A stretch of DNA of 64,000 nt from Monodelphis domestica (lineage: Eukaryota > Chordata > Mammalia > Didelphimorphia > Didelphidae): positions 17,762,255 through 17,826,254 of the forward strand of contig NC_077232.1 in assembly GCF_027887165.1 (NCBI RefSeq). Reading direction: 5' to 3'. Every line of letters begins with the position of its first letter. Position 1 is the first letter of the stretch. The position numbers were made by a program, and so were the translations under genes. Positions 21,796 through 33,560 of this stretch are shown piece after piece. Below the pieces are notes generated by a model, which was given only the letters and a program-made list of their open reading frames with translations, was not told where the DNA came from and ran no database searches.

Positions 21796-23854
21796 TGTAA
21801 GAGTTAAAATAGTAGGAGCCATAAACTGTAATAATTAAAATAGTTGAAGTCATAAACTGTGATAATTAAAATAGTGGAAGACTTAAATTGTGGCAGATAC
21901 AAGAGTGGATGGCTTAAATTGTGACCGCAGAAAATATGGTTTCAAGACAGTGTCTCTTTATAATCCAATATAAGGTGGTCGCCAGGGAAAAATTCCCAAT
22001 TATTAAATATACCCAAGACAGCTGGGTTTTATGGAGATTTTAATTAATACAAATGTGGAATTAAAGAAAAGGAGAGAAAGAGAGAAAAGGGGAATAATGA
22101 GAAAGGATAGGCTGGCCCAGGACAGCCCTGGCCAACCCAGGCCTAAGCCCTAAGAGAAAGATCAGCCAGTCCTTAATCACTCACCACAAGATCTGTCCAA
22201 GCAAGGATTCTAGTGACACCAGGCCAGCTTCATCTCAGCTGACTCCACCAGCTCAATCCTGAATCTGAAACTGAATGTGAATCTGAATTTCTCCGAGAGA
22301 GTCCCAAGAGAGACCCTTCAAGGCAGCCTTGGCTAGTTGCCTCCTTCAATTCAGCCTTTCCCAGCTGACTCTCCTCAGCTCCCTTTCTGAGCTCCTTTTA
22401 AAGGGAATTTTCTCCTATGTCACCTCCCCTAAATTCTTACATCTACCAATCACAGTAGACATTTTCCAAAGGACAGCCCATTCTGAATTCACACCTAAGA
22501 AGTCTAAACTTTTGAGTAATTCACACCTGAGTAAGTTCTCACCTCTTTGCCTTTTGCAAGTTCACAAGTTGCCTGACCTTTATAGATAGGTACTGTGATA
22601 ATTAAAATGTTTGGGAGAAAGGGAAATATATATATATATATCAATTATGACCGCTGAAATATGTTTTCTACTGTGTCTTGGTTTTATATAAATATAAGAT
22701 GGTTGCCAAGGAATATATTCCCAATTTATGAATATGCCCAAGCCAACTGGGTTTTATAGAGAAATTTAATTTATAATACATTGATTAATCAATAGAAAAA
22801 GAGAGAAAGTAAGAAAGGAATAAGAATGAATAAATCAGTCAGTTGGTTTTATCACTCACCCAAGATCTCTCTAGGTAAGGCTTCTCATGCCAACCTCAGG
22901 CTCCACCTTCAAGAGAGCCTCCTTTCAAGAAATGTTTCCAGAGAATTCTCCTCCTTCAGAGCCACCTCGCTCAGAGCAAAACCTCCTCCTCTCAGAGCAA
23001 AAAACTCTCTCAGAGCAAAAAACTCTCCTCTCTCTCTCCTCAGACCCCACTATCTTTAAAGAAACCATCTAAGTCCCCTCCCCTCAGTTCTCACATCTAC
23101 CAATCACTGTCGATGTCTCCCCTGTGCCAATGGTGGCTCTAGTTTAACCCAGGACCGCCCAGAGGTCTGCGGCTTTGCACATGTCTGTTGAAGGTCATAT
23201 TCTCAAATAATTAAATATTGATCTATGCTACAGCCCTTCCTAAATCCTGTTACTCTAAGTAGGGTGGAGATTGTATTTTCCAAGACCTGGTTCTGTCATT
23301 CCAAGTATCTCTATTGTATCAATTCTAAAATCAATCATGACTCAAAGAACTTCCTGTTCTATGCTTAAGCATAGGTCAAAGCCCTTTCCATTTTTTAGCA
23401 AAAGGTTTCTGTCCTAAAGTAGTCTTAAGTAGGGAGGAGAAGGGTCCTCCCATGCCAAGGGGTTTCACATTCCAATAGAGTTCTTACCATCAGTAGGAAA
23501 TTTTTTCCAGTATGAGATTTCCCAATGGTGAAATTTCCAACATTCATAAGTCTAAGAAATTTTGAGGTTTACAGTACTTAGCACCCTTTTGTATTAGATC
23601 TAAAAATAGGCACAGCTTAAGAACTTTTTGCCCTATTATAAGTATGGGTTTAAGTACTTTTCATTGTTCAGCAAAGAGTTTACAACTTTAACTTCCCCTA
23701 AAGTATGCTTAAGTAGGGGTGGAGTAGAGGTCTTCACATTCCTGATCTAAGTAGAAGTCTCACATTCCTGATCTAAGTTCCTTCATTGTTTAAAATGGGG
23801 AATGGTCTTAACCCAACCTTATGAAATAGGGTCTGAGAATCCTTAAGGTTCACA
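21796..23854 (-). mobile_element. LTR, type C, interrupted by a second LTR
   Basis: The outer element has a perfect AAAC duplication (21792-21795 and 23855-23858). It is split by the LTR at 22594-23573; removing that and one GTAC copy gives about 1.07 kb, the same size as the relative at 7.7 kb. Both ends match the relative: tandem 'ataaactgtaataattaaa' units at the plus-left end and 'ttcacaa' at the right. Confidence 0.88.
22594..23573 (-). mobile_element. LTR, type B, nested inside the type C LTR
   Basis: A 980-bp element with a perfect GTAC duplication (22590-22593 and 23574-23577). On the minus strand it starts TGTAAACCTCAAAATTTC and ends at TTATCACA. It is closely related to 9827-10812 and 41712-42614. 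It must be younger than its host LTR. Confidence 0.92.
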
Positions 23855-23858
23855 AAAC

Positions 23859-24895
23859 CAATCCTCTATTGCAGTCTGTTGTCATTCTACCTGGACTTCC
23901 CATCTACCAGGAAACCTAGATTCTTTGGCTTTTGTATTATGACACCTGTGAAACCATACCCAGTAAATAACCACTAGGGTTTGTTCTATGGAAATAAAAA
24001 CTTAATATAGTATATAATCATCATCAGTGAGGGCTGCCGAGAACAGCCTTGCTGCCAGTATAAGACTCAGCATTTTCTAATTCCAAAATGAGGCTAGGTC
24101 TATACATTAAAAATAGAATTCTTAAAAATACATCATAAACATAGAATACCCACAAATATTTCTACAAGGAGGATTACAATGAATGGCAATCAGTACCTAT
24201 GTTAAATCCTGTGGGACTCATCTGGAGTCAAGGTGAAGTGTGATTATCTTCTGAATTCCTAACACAAAGAAGAGAGAGAGAAAGGGAAGGCAAGATGGAT
24301 GGAAGAGAGAGAAACAAAGAGAGGGAGAAGGAACAGAAGAGAAAAATAAAGACAGAAGAAAAGTGAAAAATGGAGAGAAGAGGAAAGAAAAGAAAGGAAG
24401 AAGAGAGAAGAGAAAAAAGAAAATAGAACAGACAGGGAGAGAAGAGGAAAAATGAAAAGAAATAAGCTCAGGTCAACAAGTAAGGACGATCTTAATGGAG
24501 ACTGAGAGACTGCATAGAAGAGGGCAAACAAAAGAACAAAATTTTCAAGCTTGTGGAATTTGCAGGTAGAAAACAAGACACTGCCAGAAAGAAAGCTTAA
24601 GGACCTAAATTCTAATAGCTTTGTCTACTATTTCAGATCTAAATAGATATCATACTCAGTCACATGTTTCTGTTTAGCTCCACTCTTTTTGGAGGTGATA
24701 CAAAAACTATTCATATTGGAAATATAGTGATGATTCAATTCCTATCCATACTAGCAGAGTTCATAGAGGAAAAAAATAGTTTGAAAGGAATGAACTCTGA
24801 TCTCCATTGAATGGATAGCAATTAATTTTCCTTCTCAGAGTCCATAGTATTGAATCAAGACAGTCCTGCCTCATGTCTCTGGTAGAAAACCACTG
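23859..24895. other. Intergenic with purine-rich tract
   Basis: A G+A-rich low-complexity stretch covers about 24264-24470, and its opposite strand gives a spurious Ser/Leu/Phe-rich frame. Nothing else is recognised. Confidence 0.6.
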
Positions 24896-24970
24896 ATGGT
24901 CTACTTAAAGAATCCTAGAGATGGTCTACTTAAAGAATCCTAGAGATGGTCTACTTACAGAATCCTAGAG
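24896..24970 (+). repeat. Three tandem 25-bp copies at an L1 5' junction
   Basis: ATGGTCTACTTAAAGAATCC plus TAGAG repeats at 24896, 24921 and 24946. Copies one and two are identical; the third has one change (AAAG to ACAG) and runs on into L1 ORF2 sequence. The repeat is therefore an amplification of the first L1 bases at the insertion edge. Confidence 0.93.
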
Positions 24971-26990
24971 ATTCAACCAAAAAGCTAATTGACATAATCA
25001 ACAACTTTAGCAAAGTTGCAGGATACAAAATAAACCCACATAAGTCATCAGCATTTCTATATAATTCCAACACAGCTCAGCAGCAAGAACTAGAAAGAGA
25101 AATCTCATTCAAAATCACCTTAGACAAAATAAAATACCTAGGAATCTACCTCCCGGACAAACACAGGAACTATATGAACACAACTACAAAACACTTTCCA
25201 CACAACTAAAACTAGACTTGAACAATTGGAAAAACATTAACTGCTCATGGCTAGGATGAGCCAATATAATAAAAATGACCATCCTACCCAAACTTATTTA
25301 TCTATTTAGTGCCATACCCATTGAACTCCCAAAATATTTCTTTACTGATTTAGAAAAAACCATAACAAAATTCATTTGGAATAACAAAAGATCAAGGATA
25401 TCCAGGGAAATAATGAAAAAAAAACACAAATGATGGGGGTCTTGTAGTCCCAGACCTTAAACTATATTACAAAGCAGCAGTCATCAAAACAATTTGGTAC
25501 TGGCTAAGAGACAGAAAGGAGGATCAGTGGAATAGACTGGGGGAAAGCAACCTCAGCAAGACAGTATACGACAAACCCAAAGATCCCAGCTTTTGGGACA
25601 AAAATCCACTATTCGATAAAAACTGCTGGGAAAATTGGAAGACAGTGTGGGAGAGATTAGGAATAGATCAACGCCTCACACCCTACACCAAGATAAATTC
25701 AAAATGGGTGAATGACTTAAACATAAAGAAGGAAACCATAAGTAAATTGGGTAAATACAGAATAGTATACATGTCAGACCTTTGGGAGGGGAAAGGCTTT
25801 AAAACCAAGCAAGACATAGAAAGAATCACAAAATTGTAAAATAAATAATTTTGACTACATCAAACTAAAAAGCTTTTGGACAAACAAAACCAATGTAACT
25901 AAAATCAGAAGGGAAACAACAAATTGGGGAAAAATCTTCATAGAAACCTCTGACAAAGGTTTAATTACTCAAATTTACAAAGAGCTAAATCAATTGTACA
26001 AAAAACCAAGCCATTCTCCAGTTGATAAATGGGCAAGGGACATGGATAGGCAGTTTTCAGATAAAGAAATCAAAACTATTAATAAGCACATGAAGAAGTG
26101 TTCTAAATCTCTTATAATCAGAGAGATGCAAATCAAAACAACTCTGAGGTATCACCTCACACCTAGCAGATTGGCTAACATGATAGCAAAGGAAAGTAAT
26201 GAATGCTGGAGGGGATGTGGCGAAGTAGGGACATTAATTCATTGCTGGTGGAGTTGTGAACTGATCCAACCATTCTGGAGGGCAATTTGGAACTATGCCC
26301 AAAGGGCCACAAAAGAATATCTACCCTTTGACCCAGCCATAGCACTGCTGGGTCTGTACCCCAAAGAGATAATGGACACAAAGACTTGTACAAAAATATT
26401 CATAGCTGCACTCTTTGTGGTGGCCCAAAACTGGAAAACGAGGGGATGCCCATCAATTGGGGAATGGCTGAGCAAATTGTGGTATATGTTGGTGATGGAA
26501 TACTATTGTGCAAAAAGGAATAATAAAGTGGAGGAATTCCATGGAGACTGGAACAACCTCCAGGAAGTGATGCAGAGCGAAAGGAGCAGAACCAGGAGAA
26601 CATTGTACACAGAGACTAATACACTGTGGTATAATCGAATGTAATGGACTTCTCCATTGGTGGCGGCGTAATGTCCCTGAACAACCTGCAGGGATCTAGG
26701 AGAAAAAACACTATTCATAAGCAAAGGATAAACTATGGAAGTGGAAACACCGAGGAAAAGCAACTGCCTGACTACAGCGGTTGAGGGGACATGACAGAGG
26801 AGAGACTCTAAATGAAACTCTAATGCAAATATTGAAAACATGGAAATGGGTTCAAATCAAGAACACATGTGACACCCAGTGGAATCACACGTTGGCTATG
26901 GGGGGTGGGGAGGAGGAAAAGAAATGATCTTTGTCTTTAATGAATAATGCTTGGAAATGATCAAATAAAATATATTATTAAAAAAAAAAG
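24946..26990 (+). mobile_element. L1 LINE, 5'-truncated, with frameshifts
   Basis: This is ORF2 from the end of the reverse-transcriptase domain ([20 protein letters not shown]) to the C terminus, then 3' UTR and an A-rich tail. The frame is broken: a stop near 25207, in-frame stops at about 25255, a run of eight A near 25420, a one-base shift near 25835 (AAATTGTAA), and then a 216-codon open part at 25994-26644. The cysteine knuckle is present. From about 25584 on, it is nearly identical to the copy at 19.3 kb. No clear target duplication was found. Confidence 0.95.
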
Positions 26991-26997
26991 GTTCTCC

Positions 26998-27064
26998 TTC
27001 CGGAAGTGCAGTGGGGGTCAGATACATGGCCTCAGGGGGCCACAGTAGTTTGGGGACCCCTGCT
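26998..27064. mobile_element. hAT-like terminal fragment
   Basis: It ends 'cacagtagtttggggacccctg', whose reverse complement starts CAGGGGTCCCCAAACTACTG, a hAT-type terminal inverted repeat. The inner part was probably cut off by the L1 insertion. Confidence 0.6.
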
Positions 27065-27245
27065 CTAAACAATTACCCTAGTGCAGATATCAATAATATG
27101 GAAATAGGTCCTGACCAATGACTCCTGTAAAACCCAGTGGAATTGCACATTGACTATGGAAGGGGGTGGGAGGAGGGGAAAGAAAGAACATGAATCGTGT
27201 AACCATGGAAAAATTCTCTTAATCAATTAAATAAGATAAAAAGAA
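27065..27245 (+). mobile_element. L1 3' UTR fragment, old
   Basis: 'ctagtgcagatatcaataat', 'cccagtggaattgcacatt' and 'tgaatcgtgtaaccatggaa' follow the same order as the L1 3' UTRs elsewhere in the window, with an A-rich tail. Confidence 0.7.
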
Positions 27246-27914
27246 AAAAAAAGAAAAAAGAAAACCACCCCCTGAATCTATGCCTCATTGGGAAATATTC
27301 TTGTACCAAGGGAGGGATAGTAGATCAGAAACAGGCCCTTCTATAATATTGCCCTTATTCCCAATAGGTGTCATCTGTGAATTATGACATTACAAGGGGC
27401 AGTATGCTTGGAATATCTCTTAACAAGCACACTAGCAGGGAAGGTTTGTCTCTGTTGCTGCTGTGCAGGGAATTCACTGGAACTGGAAGTGCTTCTGTTT
27501 GCAAGTATTATATATGTTGTTTCCATGCTCAAAACAGATTGCAAGCTCCTTAAGTTTAGGGACTATTTTGTTTTTACCTCTTTGTTCACAATACATGCCT
27601 GTTGAATTAAGTGGAATGAAATTTTGGACACTCTTAATGTCAGTCTTGAAAGTTTTATATGAGGCATCTGCCACTGAGTCAAATATTTTCTGTACCACAT
27701 CTGATATTCTATTTACTGAGATGTGCAGAATCATCTTGCTGGTCTCTCGTGGCTTGATTGGTAGACTCCAGAGTACTCAGATGGCAGTCTTGATATACCT
27801 TGCAGAGAATCTTTTACTTATATTAGAGTTGATGAATAGGGTTTGTTTCATTCTTTAAGTTGTATCCTCAGTGCTCAACATTGAGTCAATGTTTGATGAA
27901 TATTGAATAAATAA
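27246..27914. other. Intergenic, no gene recognised
   Basis: An open frame of 131 codons (27463-27858) shows no family motif and overlaps frames on both strands. The last 60 bp ('caatgtttgatgaatattga') look like an old SINE/LINE tail. Confidence 0.4.
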
Positions 27915-28085
27915 AATCAGTGCAACCAAGATTAGAAGGGGAACAACAAACTGGGGAGAGAGGGTTATAGCAAGTATCTCTGACAGAAGCCTCATTTCTG
28001 AAGAACTTATGAGAAAGAAAGTATTAACATCCAGAGAAAAAACTGTGGGGGCAGAAATGCAGAAGAAAAATATATGATCAATAAT
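27915..28085 (+). mobile_element. Old L1 fragments
   Basis: 'aaccaagattagaaggggaa' with 'acaacaaactggggagagag' corresponds to the ORF2 segment at 19.63 kb, followed directly by 3' UTR-like text, so an internal part is missing. Confidence 0.6.
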
Positions 28086-28423
28086 ATGGTTTGATGGGTA
28101 TTTATATGAAACATATAAAATATGTATTTTAGATTTACTCCACCCTGCTTAGTCTTTAGAATTCTAGCAACCAGGAATGTATACACCCCCACTTAAGGAT
28201 TAACTATAGGGGAGGATGGCCTATGACCGGCATGTGTTAGCACCCCAAAGTTCTTAGCTGCCAGTTATTATCAGAGCCCTGGATCACATGTGGAGGATCA
28301 GAGATGAACCCTCATGACTGCAGTCTCTGCTGTCTTATCAAAGGCCTCAGTGCTGGATGGGGGAAGGTGCTCAGCCAGCCTTTCTCTCCCTTTTCCTGTG
28401 AAAACAGACATATTGTATCTACC

Positions 28424-28462
28424 TCAATTGGGGAATGGCTGAACAAATTGTGGTATATGTTG
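28424..28462 (+). mobile_element. L1 3' end, left part (interrupted)
   Basis: 'tcaattggggaatggctgaac' (with the following 18 bp) is ORF2 C-terminal coding. It is continued at 29380 after the LTR-like insertion. Confidence 0.85.
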
Positions 28463-29379
28463 GTCTTTGGGAGCCATCCAGCAATCCCCCTGAGGGTGAG
28501 GGCTCACTCTGTCTAGATGTGGCAATCTGGTTGAGTAATGAGATGAGAAGCACTGTGTGCTCAGGCCCACATGCATAGGCATTACACAGTGTTCTGCTAT
28601 AGCACAGAGGTTCGTTTATTATATAGGATTTCAAGTACATACTTCTTTGGCACACAAATTTTCTACCTATGTGTTTCCATGGAACTTAACAACAAGATGT
28701 GTAGCCTAAGAAGATAGTCAATGAAACATTGATGCTATTCGTGAATGACATAGACAGGGTGATCTAGAGGTTAGTTCTCCCTGACCTAGGAGAATCATTG
28801 TTACTTTTGGTCAGCTTTCACAATCAATCACAATTACTTAGGAGATGGGTAACAAAACATTTCATAGCTAGGTACAAAGTTAGAGGGCAATTTAATGACA
28901 GACCAGATTTGGGGTTTTCCTCAATTTACAAGTTCTATTTTTCTTGTGTTACTTTAAAGCACCTGGCAATGTTGCTTGGTTTCTGTCCATAAACAGAATT
29001 CAGTGGAGTGTGTCTTGAAGGTGATGGATATTCTTGGCTTGCCTGGCTTGTAATGGGAGTGAATGTAACTTCTGTGGAGAAGGAAAGGAGGAGGGCAATG
29101 GATAGTGATCTCTAGGTTTTAATTTTGTGAATGTGATCTTTTAGGGTAATAACCTGGGGGGATTAAGGTGGGATATGTTTATTCTATAAGTCTTTGCTCT
29201 TATATTATTTATTTTGTATTGGAGAGAGAACAATAATCATCTATTATTGAGGAAAGTTGAAGAGAGAGCAGTCACAGAGGGGGATCAGTGGGGGCCTCAT
29301 TCTCTGGGGGCTGCCTTGCAGACCCTATTTCCCCAGATTATGACCTTGTCAGCCAGTCAGGGTATGGAGGCCTCCAGCA
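28463..29379 (-). mobile_element. LTR-like element (family F) inserted in an L1
   Basis: 917 bp flanked by GTTG (28459-28462 and 29380-29383), splitting the L1 codons for YMLV and MEYYC. It matches 13850-14824 along its length ('gcatagg', 'cagaccagatttggggtttt', 'ggctgccttgcag'). The shared termini and 4-bp duplication suggest a solo LTR on the minus strand. Confidence 0.82.
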
Positions 29380-29865
29380 GTTGGTGATGGAATACTATTG
29401 TGATCAAAGGAATAATGAACTGGAAGAATTCCATGTGAACTGGAAAGACCTCCAGGAAGTGATGCAGAGTGAACGGAGAAGAATCAGGAGAACACTATAC
29501 ACAGAGACGAATACATTGCAACACAATCGAATGTAACAGACTTTGCTACTAGTAGCAATGCAATGACCCAGGACAATTCTGAGGGACTTATGAGAAGGAA
29601 CAGAGAAAGAACTGTGGGATTGGAAATGCAGAGGAAAAATATGACTGATCACATGGGTTGATGGGGGTTTGGATGTTAAAAAGATCTCTCAATTACAAAC
29701 ATGAATAATATGGAAATAGGTTTTGAACAATGATACATGTATAACTCAGAGGAATTACTTGTCAGCTTGTGGAGGAGGGAAGGAAGAGGGGTGGGAAAGA
29801 TTATGACTCAGGTAACCATGAAAAAATATTCTAAATAAATTAATATAATAAAAATAATAAGATAA
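29380..29865 (+). mobile_element. L1 3' end, right part
   Basis: It codes LVMEYYCDQRNNELEEF and on to the ORF2 stop at 29536, then a 3' UTR with 'aataatatggaaataggttt' and an ATAAA-rich tail. It is more diverged than the 19.3 and 25 kb copies. Confidence 0.88.
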
Positions 29866-31139
29866 TCACAAGGGACTCATGAAGAAAATGTTATTCATAG
29901 GCAAAGAAAGAGCTATTAGAATCTTAGTGCAGATCAAAATATGCCATCTTCCACTATATTTCCTTCATGACATTTCTATTTTATGTGTGACATGTGCGTT
30001 CTTCATCCTGATATGAGCAATAGGGAAATATCTATTACATGGAAATATGAGTATAACCTATATCAGACTATTCACCACCTTGGGGAGGGGGAAGGGAGGG
30101 AAGAAGAAAAATCTGAATTTTAAAATGTCAAAAAATTGTCAAAAAAATTTTTTCTACATATAACTGAAAAAAAGAATGTTATTGTTTGCTTGAATCTACA
30201 TAATGCTCATAAATTGCAAAATCTAGTCACTAATGACTTGGCAAGGGGTTGAGATATTCTTCCTCCTTCTCTGTGACCTAATATATGAATAACTATATTT
30301 TGAGCAGATTTAATCAGAATCAGCCCTTGAAAGAGATTATAGTTAAAGCACCTCTTCCAGTTACCTTTCTTGAAAGAAGGCAATATCTGGAGTCAGAAGA
30401 ACAAGATCAAAGTTCTAGATTACCTGAGTACAGGCCTTTCAGTGTGGTGATTTACTTCTCGGAATCTCAGATTTCTCAGATGTCAAAATGAGGGTCTAGA
30501 ACAGATCAACACATTTATTAGATATGTTATCTAATCTCTATAATTATAAAAGATATCACAGACAATAGCTGTGGTACTGAATTGTATTCAATTCTGCATT
30601 TTTTTAAAAAGAGCAAAAAAAAGTAATCCGTCTTCACTCTCAAACTTTTCTTTGCAAGAGACAGCACATATAACAAATAGTTGAGAAGTAGGATGAAAGA
30701 GATACATAGAGAAAGAGAAACAGAGACTATCTGAGAGAGACAGAGATAAGGGAAGGCTCAAGATAGAATCTAGAGAAGAGTAAGAGAGAGCTCACCATAA
30801 TGAAGGTTGTAGGAGGCAAGATCCAATGCTGTGAGAGTAAACAAAATGAGAAGAGAAGCTGCCAGGAGAATAATTACAAGGGGAATAGAGTAACTTTGGA
30901 ATACCTACTAGGGGTAGTATGAAGCTGTGCAAAAGAAGACAATAAAATAAATTATTAAACAACTTAAATTTGTAGACAACTCAGTCCATTCAGTTGTGCA
31001 ACTTTGCTCAAGCATCATGGGAATATAAGTGGAGAAGATAGAAAAAAGCTGTCGGAGTTAGCAAGTTATGAGATGACAAGGGCAAAGGGACTTAAGGAAA
31101 CAACAAACCAGTCAAATATGGGTCAGAATTGTGATGGAG
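29866..31139. other. Intergenic, old L1-like tail and unassigned DNA
   Basis: An A-rich stretch at about 29870-30170 resembles an L1 3' UTR tail, with a G-rich block at 30080. Purine-rich DNA lies around 30690-30800. No gene is recognised. Confidence 0.4.
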
Positions 31140-31337
31140 GGGGCAGCTGGGTGGCTCAGTGGTTTGAGAGTCAGGCCTAGAGACGAAGGTCCTAGGTTCA
31201 AATCTGGCCTCAGACACTTCCTAGCTGTGTGACTCTGGGCAAGTCACTTAACCCCCATTGCCTAGACCTTATTGTTCTTCTGCCTTGGAACCAATATACA
31301 GTATTGATTCTAAGATGGAAGGTAAGGGTTTCAAAAA
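31140..31337 (+). mobile_element. tRNA-derived SINE, near full length
   Basis: 'gggcagctgggtggctcagt', box-B-like 'ggttcaaatctggcc', 'cttctgccttggaaccaata' and the terminal 'ggaaggtaagggttt' are all present. It is a good reference copy for this family. Confidence 0.93.
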
Positions 31338-32180
31338 AAAACTGTAATGGGAAGAAAATATAGACAAAGCAGGCATGATGTTCTGAGAAAGCAGGAAGAA
31401 ATGAGGTTGCCAGGAGGATAAAGAAATGAGTTAAGGAGTGTTGTTGCAAAGAATAAGAAAGAAAAGGAAGTAATTGTGAGTGGGAAATTTTAGAGTCTAA
31501 GAAGAGAGAATTGGCAGTTATAGGTTCTGAGAATGGAAGAGTATGGAAGGATGTGAAAGAAAAAAGGGTGTGCATGAAGGGGAATTCATTAGCAAATATG
31601 AATTCTACAACCACAGTGGAAGAGAGAGAAGAATAGGCACTCCAGAGGGTTAAGGTAATCCTGGCTATGGAGGTGAGATCTATAGCCAGAGGAGAAGGAT
31701 GTTAATTAAGGCTTGGCAGATGACAACTGAATAACAAGTTGGATGAGAAAGAAATAGAAGATCATATCAAAAGGATGAAACATTTACCAGCTGACTAAGT
31801 CTCTTTCCTCTGAGGTCCTGTTTCTTTTCCAAACCTCAAGGAACAAAGGGTGGAGACAGCAAGAAAATTGAGCAAGAAATGTGCCATGCTAAAAAAATAT
31901 TGATCGGGTCCCATCTCCACTTCCTATGCATTATCCCAAAATGCGAGGGTATGACATCCATCCATCCAGAAGATACTCTTCACTTGAAAGATGCTATCAG
32001 ATCTTGCTTAATGTTGTCAGTCTCTCATCCCAGAAATGGCTTCTGGAAGCCACAGGATTGGTGTCTGCTTGGCTGATGATTTTTGCTGAGATGATGGTGT
32101 TTTTCTCAGGTGGTTTGGGGAAGGAGAGAAGAGTATGTTAGATGAAGAGAAGTTGTCCAAATTTAGTACTTAAGAGAAGT
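31338..32180. other. Intergenic, nothing recognised
   Basis: Purine-rich on the plus strand up to about 31640. No gene or clear repeat is recognised. Confidence 0.35.
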
Positions 32181-32390
32181 TACACTAGCTATGTAGAGCT
32201 CCAGTAGAAACAGGGTAGAGTAGTGGAGTCTGATTATTGGATGACTTTTCCTGTGTCTGAGTTTCCCTATTTTAGATGTGTAGTGAAGAAGTATTAGGGA
32301 TATCTATTCACTGGAGCTGTTCTTGGAAGTTCCAGTAGTGAAAGGAAGATTGGAGCTAGGGGTCTTGAACTCCACTGACTTGAAGGGTTC
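32181..32390 (-). repeat. Left arm of a large inverted repeat
   Basis: The reverse complement of 32181-32345 matches 33069-33118 plus 33457-33560 almost base for base, for example AAAGTCATCCAATAATCAGA in the outer part and CTTCCAAGAACAGCTC in the inner part. Similarity fades towards 32390. It is probably a dispersed repeat present in two opposite copies. Confidence 0.85.
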
Positions 32391-32999
32391 AGTGATCAGT
32401 GGCATTATGGTTGGGGAATGGTTGTTTTCTCAGACACAGATATGACAAAGTACAGCTTCCACTCATTATAGGATAGGTTATAGGATTATAGGTTATAGGT
32501 TATGAGCCAGGAAGCTTCCAAACTCAGTACCTGATAGAGGCTATACTGCATACCCACATTACCTAGCATTCTTTGAATGAAAGCATTGTGAGGTAATGAG
32601 AAAGGTAATGGACTGAAAGTAAGATCATTCCAACTCTTCCTAATTCAGTGGATGTTTAGGGGCAATTTTTAGAACTCAGCTTCATCTTCCTTTTCTATAA
32701 AATGAGAGATTGGACTCAATAACCACTAAGAGCCCTTATAAGTCTAGAAATCAATAACCTGACCATTCAAATGTAAATAATATCATTCATTCTAACATAT
32801 TATTACTTAACAAAGTATTTTTTCCATCCACTGTCTCATGTGATCCTCACAACAAATTTGTTAGGAAGAACATTCAGGTATTGATATCTCTATTTTACAA
32901 ATGAGGAAACTATATTTGAAGCACTTTGCCAATGATCTCTGATGAAAATTCTCAACCTTTGACCTAGGCATGTCTGAGAGAATAGGAAAGGGCTCCCAA

Positions 33000-33560
33000 A
33001 TTGTTGTGACCCAAAGTTATCACTGGTCAACTCTTTAGTGTTATTTATTTGTGCCTAAGACCTCAAGTAGCTTCCAAGAACAGCTCTAGTGAATAGATCT
33101 CCCTAATACTTCTTCACTTGTAAAAATGGATTGGAATCCAGGACTTCAATCCCCACAAGCCTTTGCTTCACTTCCCCAGAATGCCTTGTAATCTCACCTG
33201 GGCCGAGATCGAGAAGGGATTTAACCTGATTGCAAAGGCTTTTGAGCTTTTTTTGGATTTCTGTTTTGGGGCAGACATGGCTCTTTCCATAATGTAGGTG
33301 AGGTCTTGTCTAGGCCTCTGGCCTGGGCACATGTTTTTTCTTACTTGTATATTCTTAAATTCTCAACCTTTAATAAACCTCATAAAATATAATACTCCTT
33401 GCAGAAAGAAACTAATTTCTACCTGCCTCAGTCTCCCCTACATTTTAATCTTTACACACTATATATACAATATAGAGAAACTCAGACACAGGAAAAGTCA
33501 TCCAATAATCAGACTCTACCACTCACCCCTGTTTCTACTGGAGCTCTCAATAGCTAGTGT
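33000..33560 (+). repeat. Right arm of the inverted repeat, interrupted by an LTR
   Basis: The right arm consists of about 33000-33118 and 33457-33560. The insertion falls at the CACT tetramer that the left arm has only once, so the left arm preserves the empty site. Confidence 0.85.
33119..33456 (+). mobile_element. Short solo LTR, type D
   Basis: 338 bp, TGTAAAAATGG to TCTTTACA, with perfect CACT duplication (33115-33118 and 33457-33460). AATAAACCTCATAAAATATA near the end looks like the poly(A) signal region. A relative of 339 bp lies at 43868-44206 in opposite orientation. Confidence 0.93.

Noticed and set aside
24259..24576. 105-codon Ser/Leu/Phe-rich minus-strand frame resembling a membrane protein
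   Set aside because: Complement of a purine-rich low-complexity tract, with no start context or homology signal.
24896..24970. Possible CRISPR-like array
   Set aside because: The 25-bp units are contiguous without spacers and belong to an L1 edge; the genome is a mammal's.
27463..27858. 131-codon open frame
   Set aside because: No recognisable motif, and overlapping open frames on the same and opposite strand suggest chance in AT-rich DNA.
31140..31337. tRNA gene suggested by box A and box B sequences
   Set aside because: The head is tRNA-derived, but the unit continues into a SINE body and recurs about ten times; no cloverleaf gene is supported.
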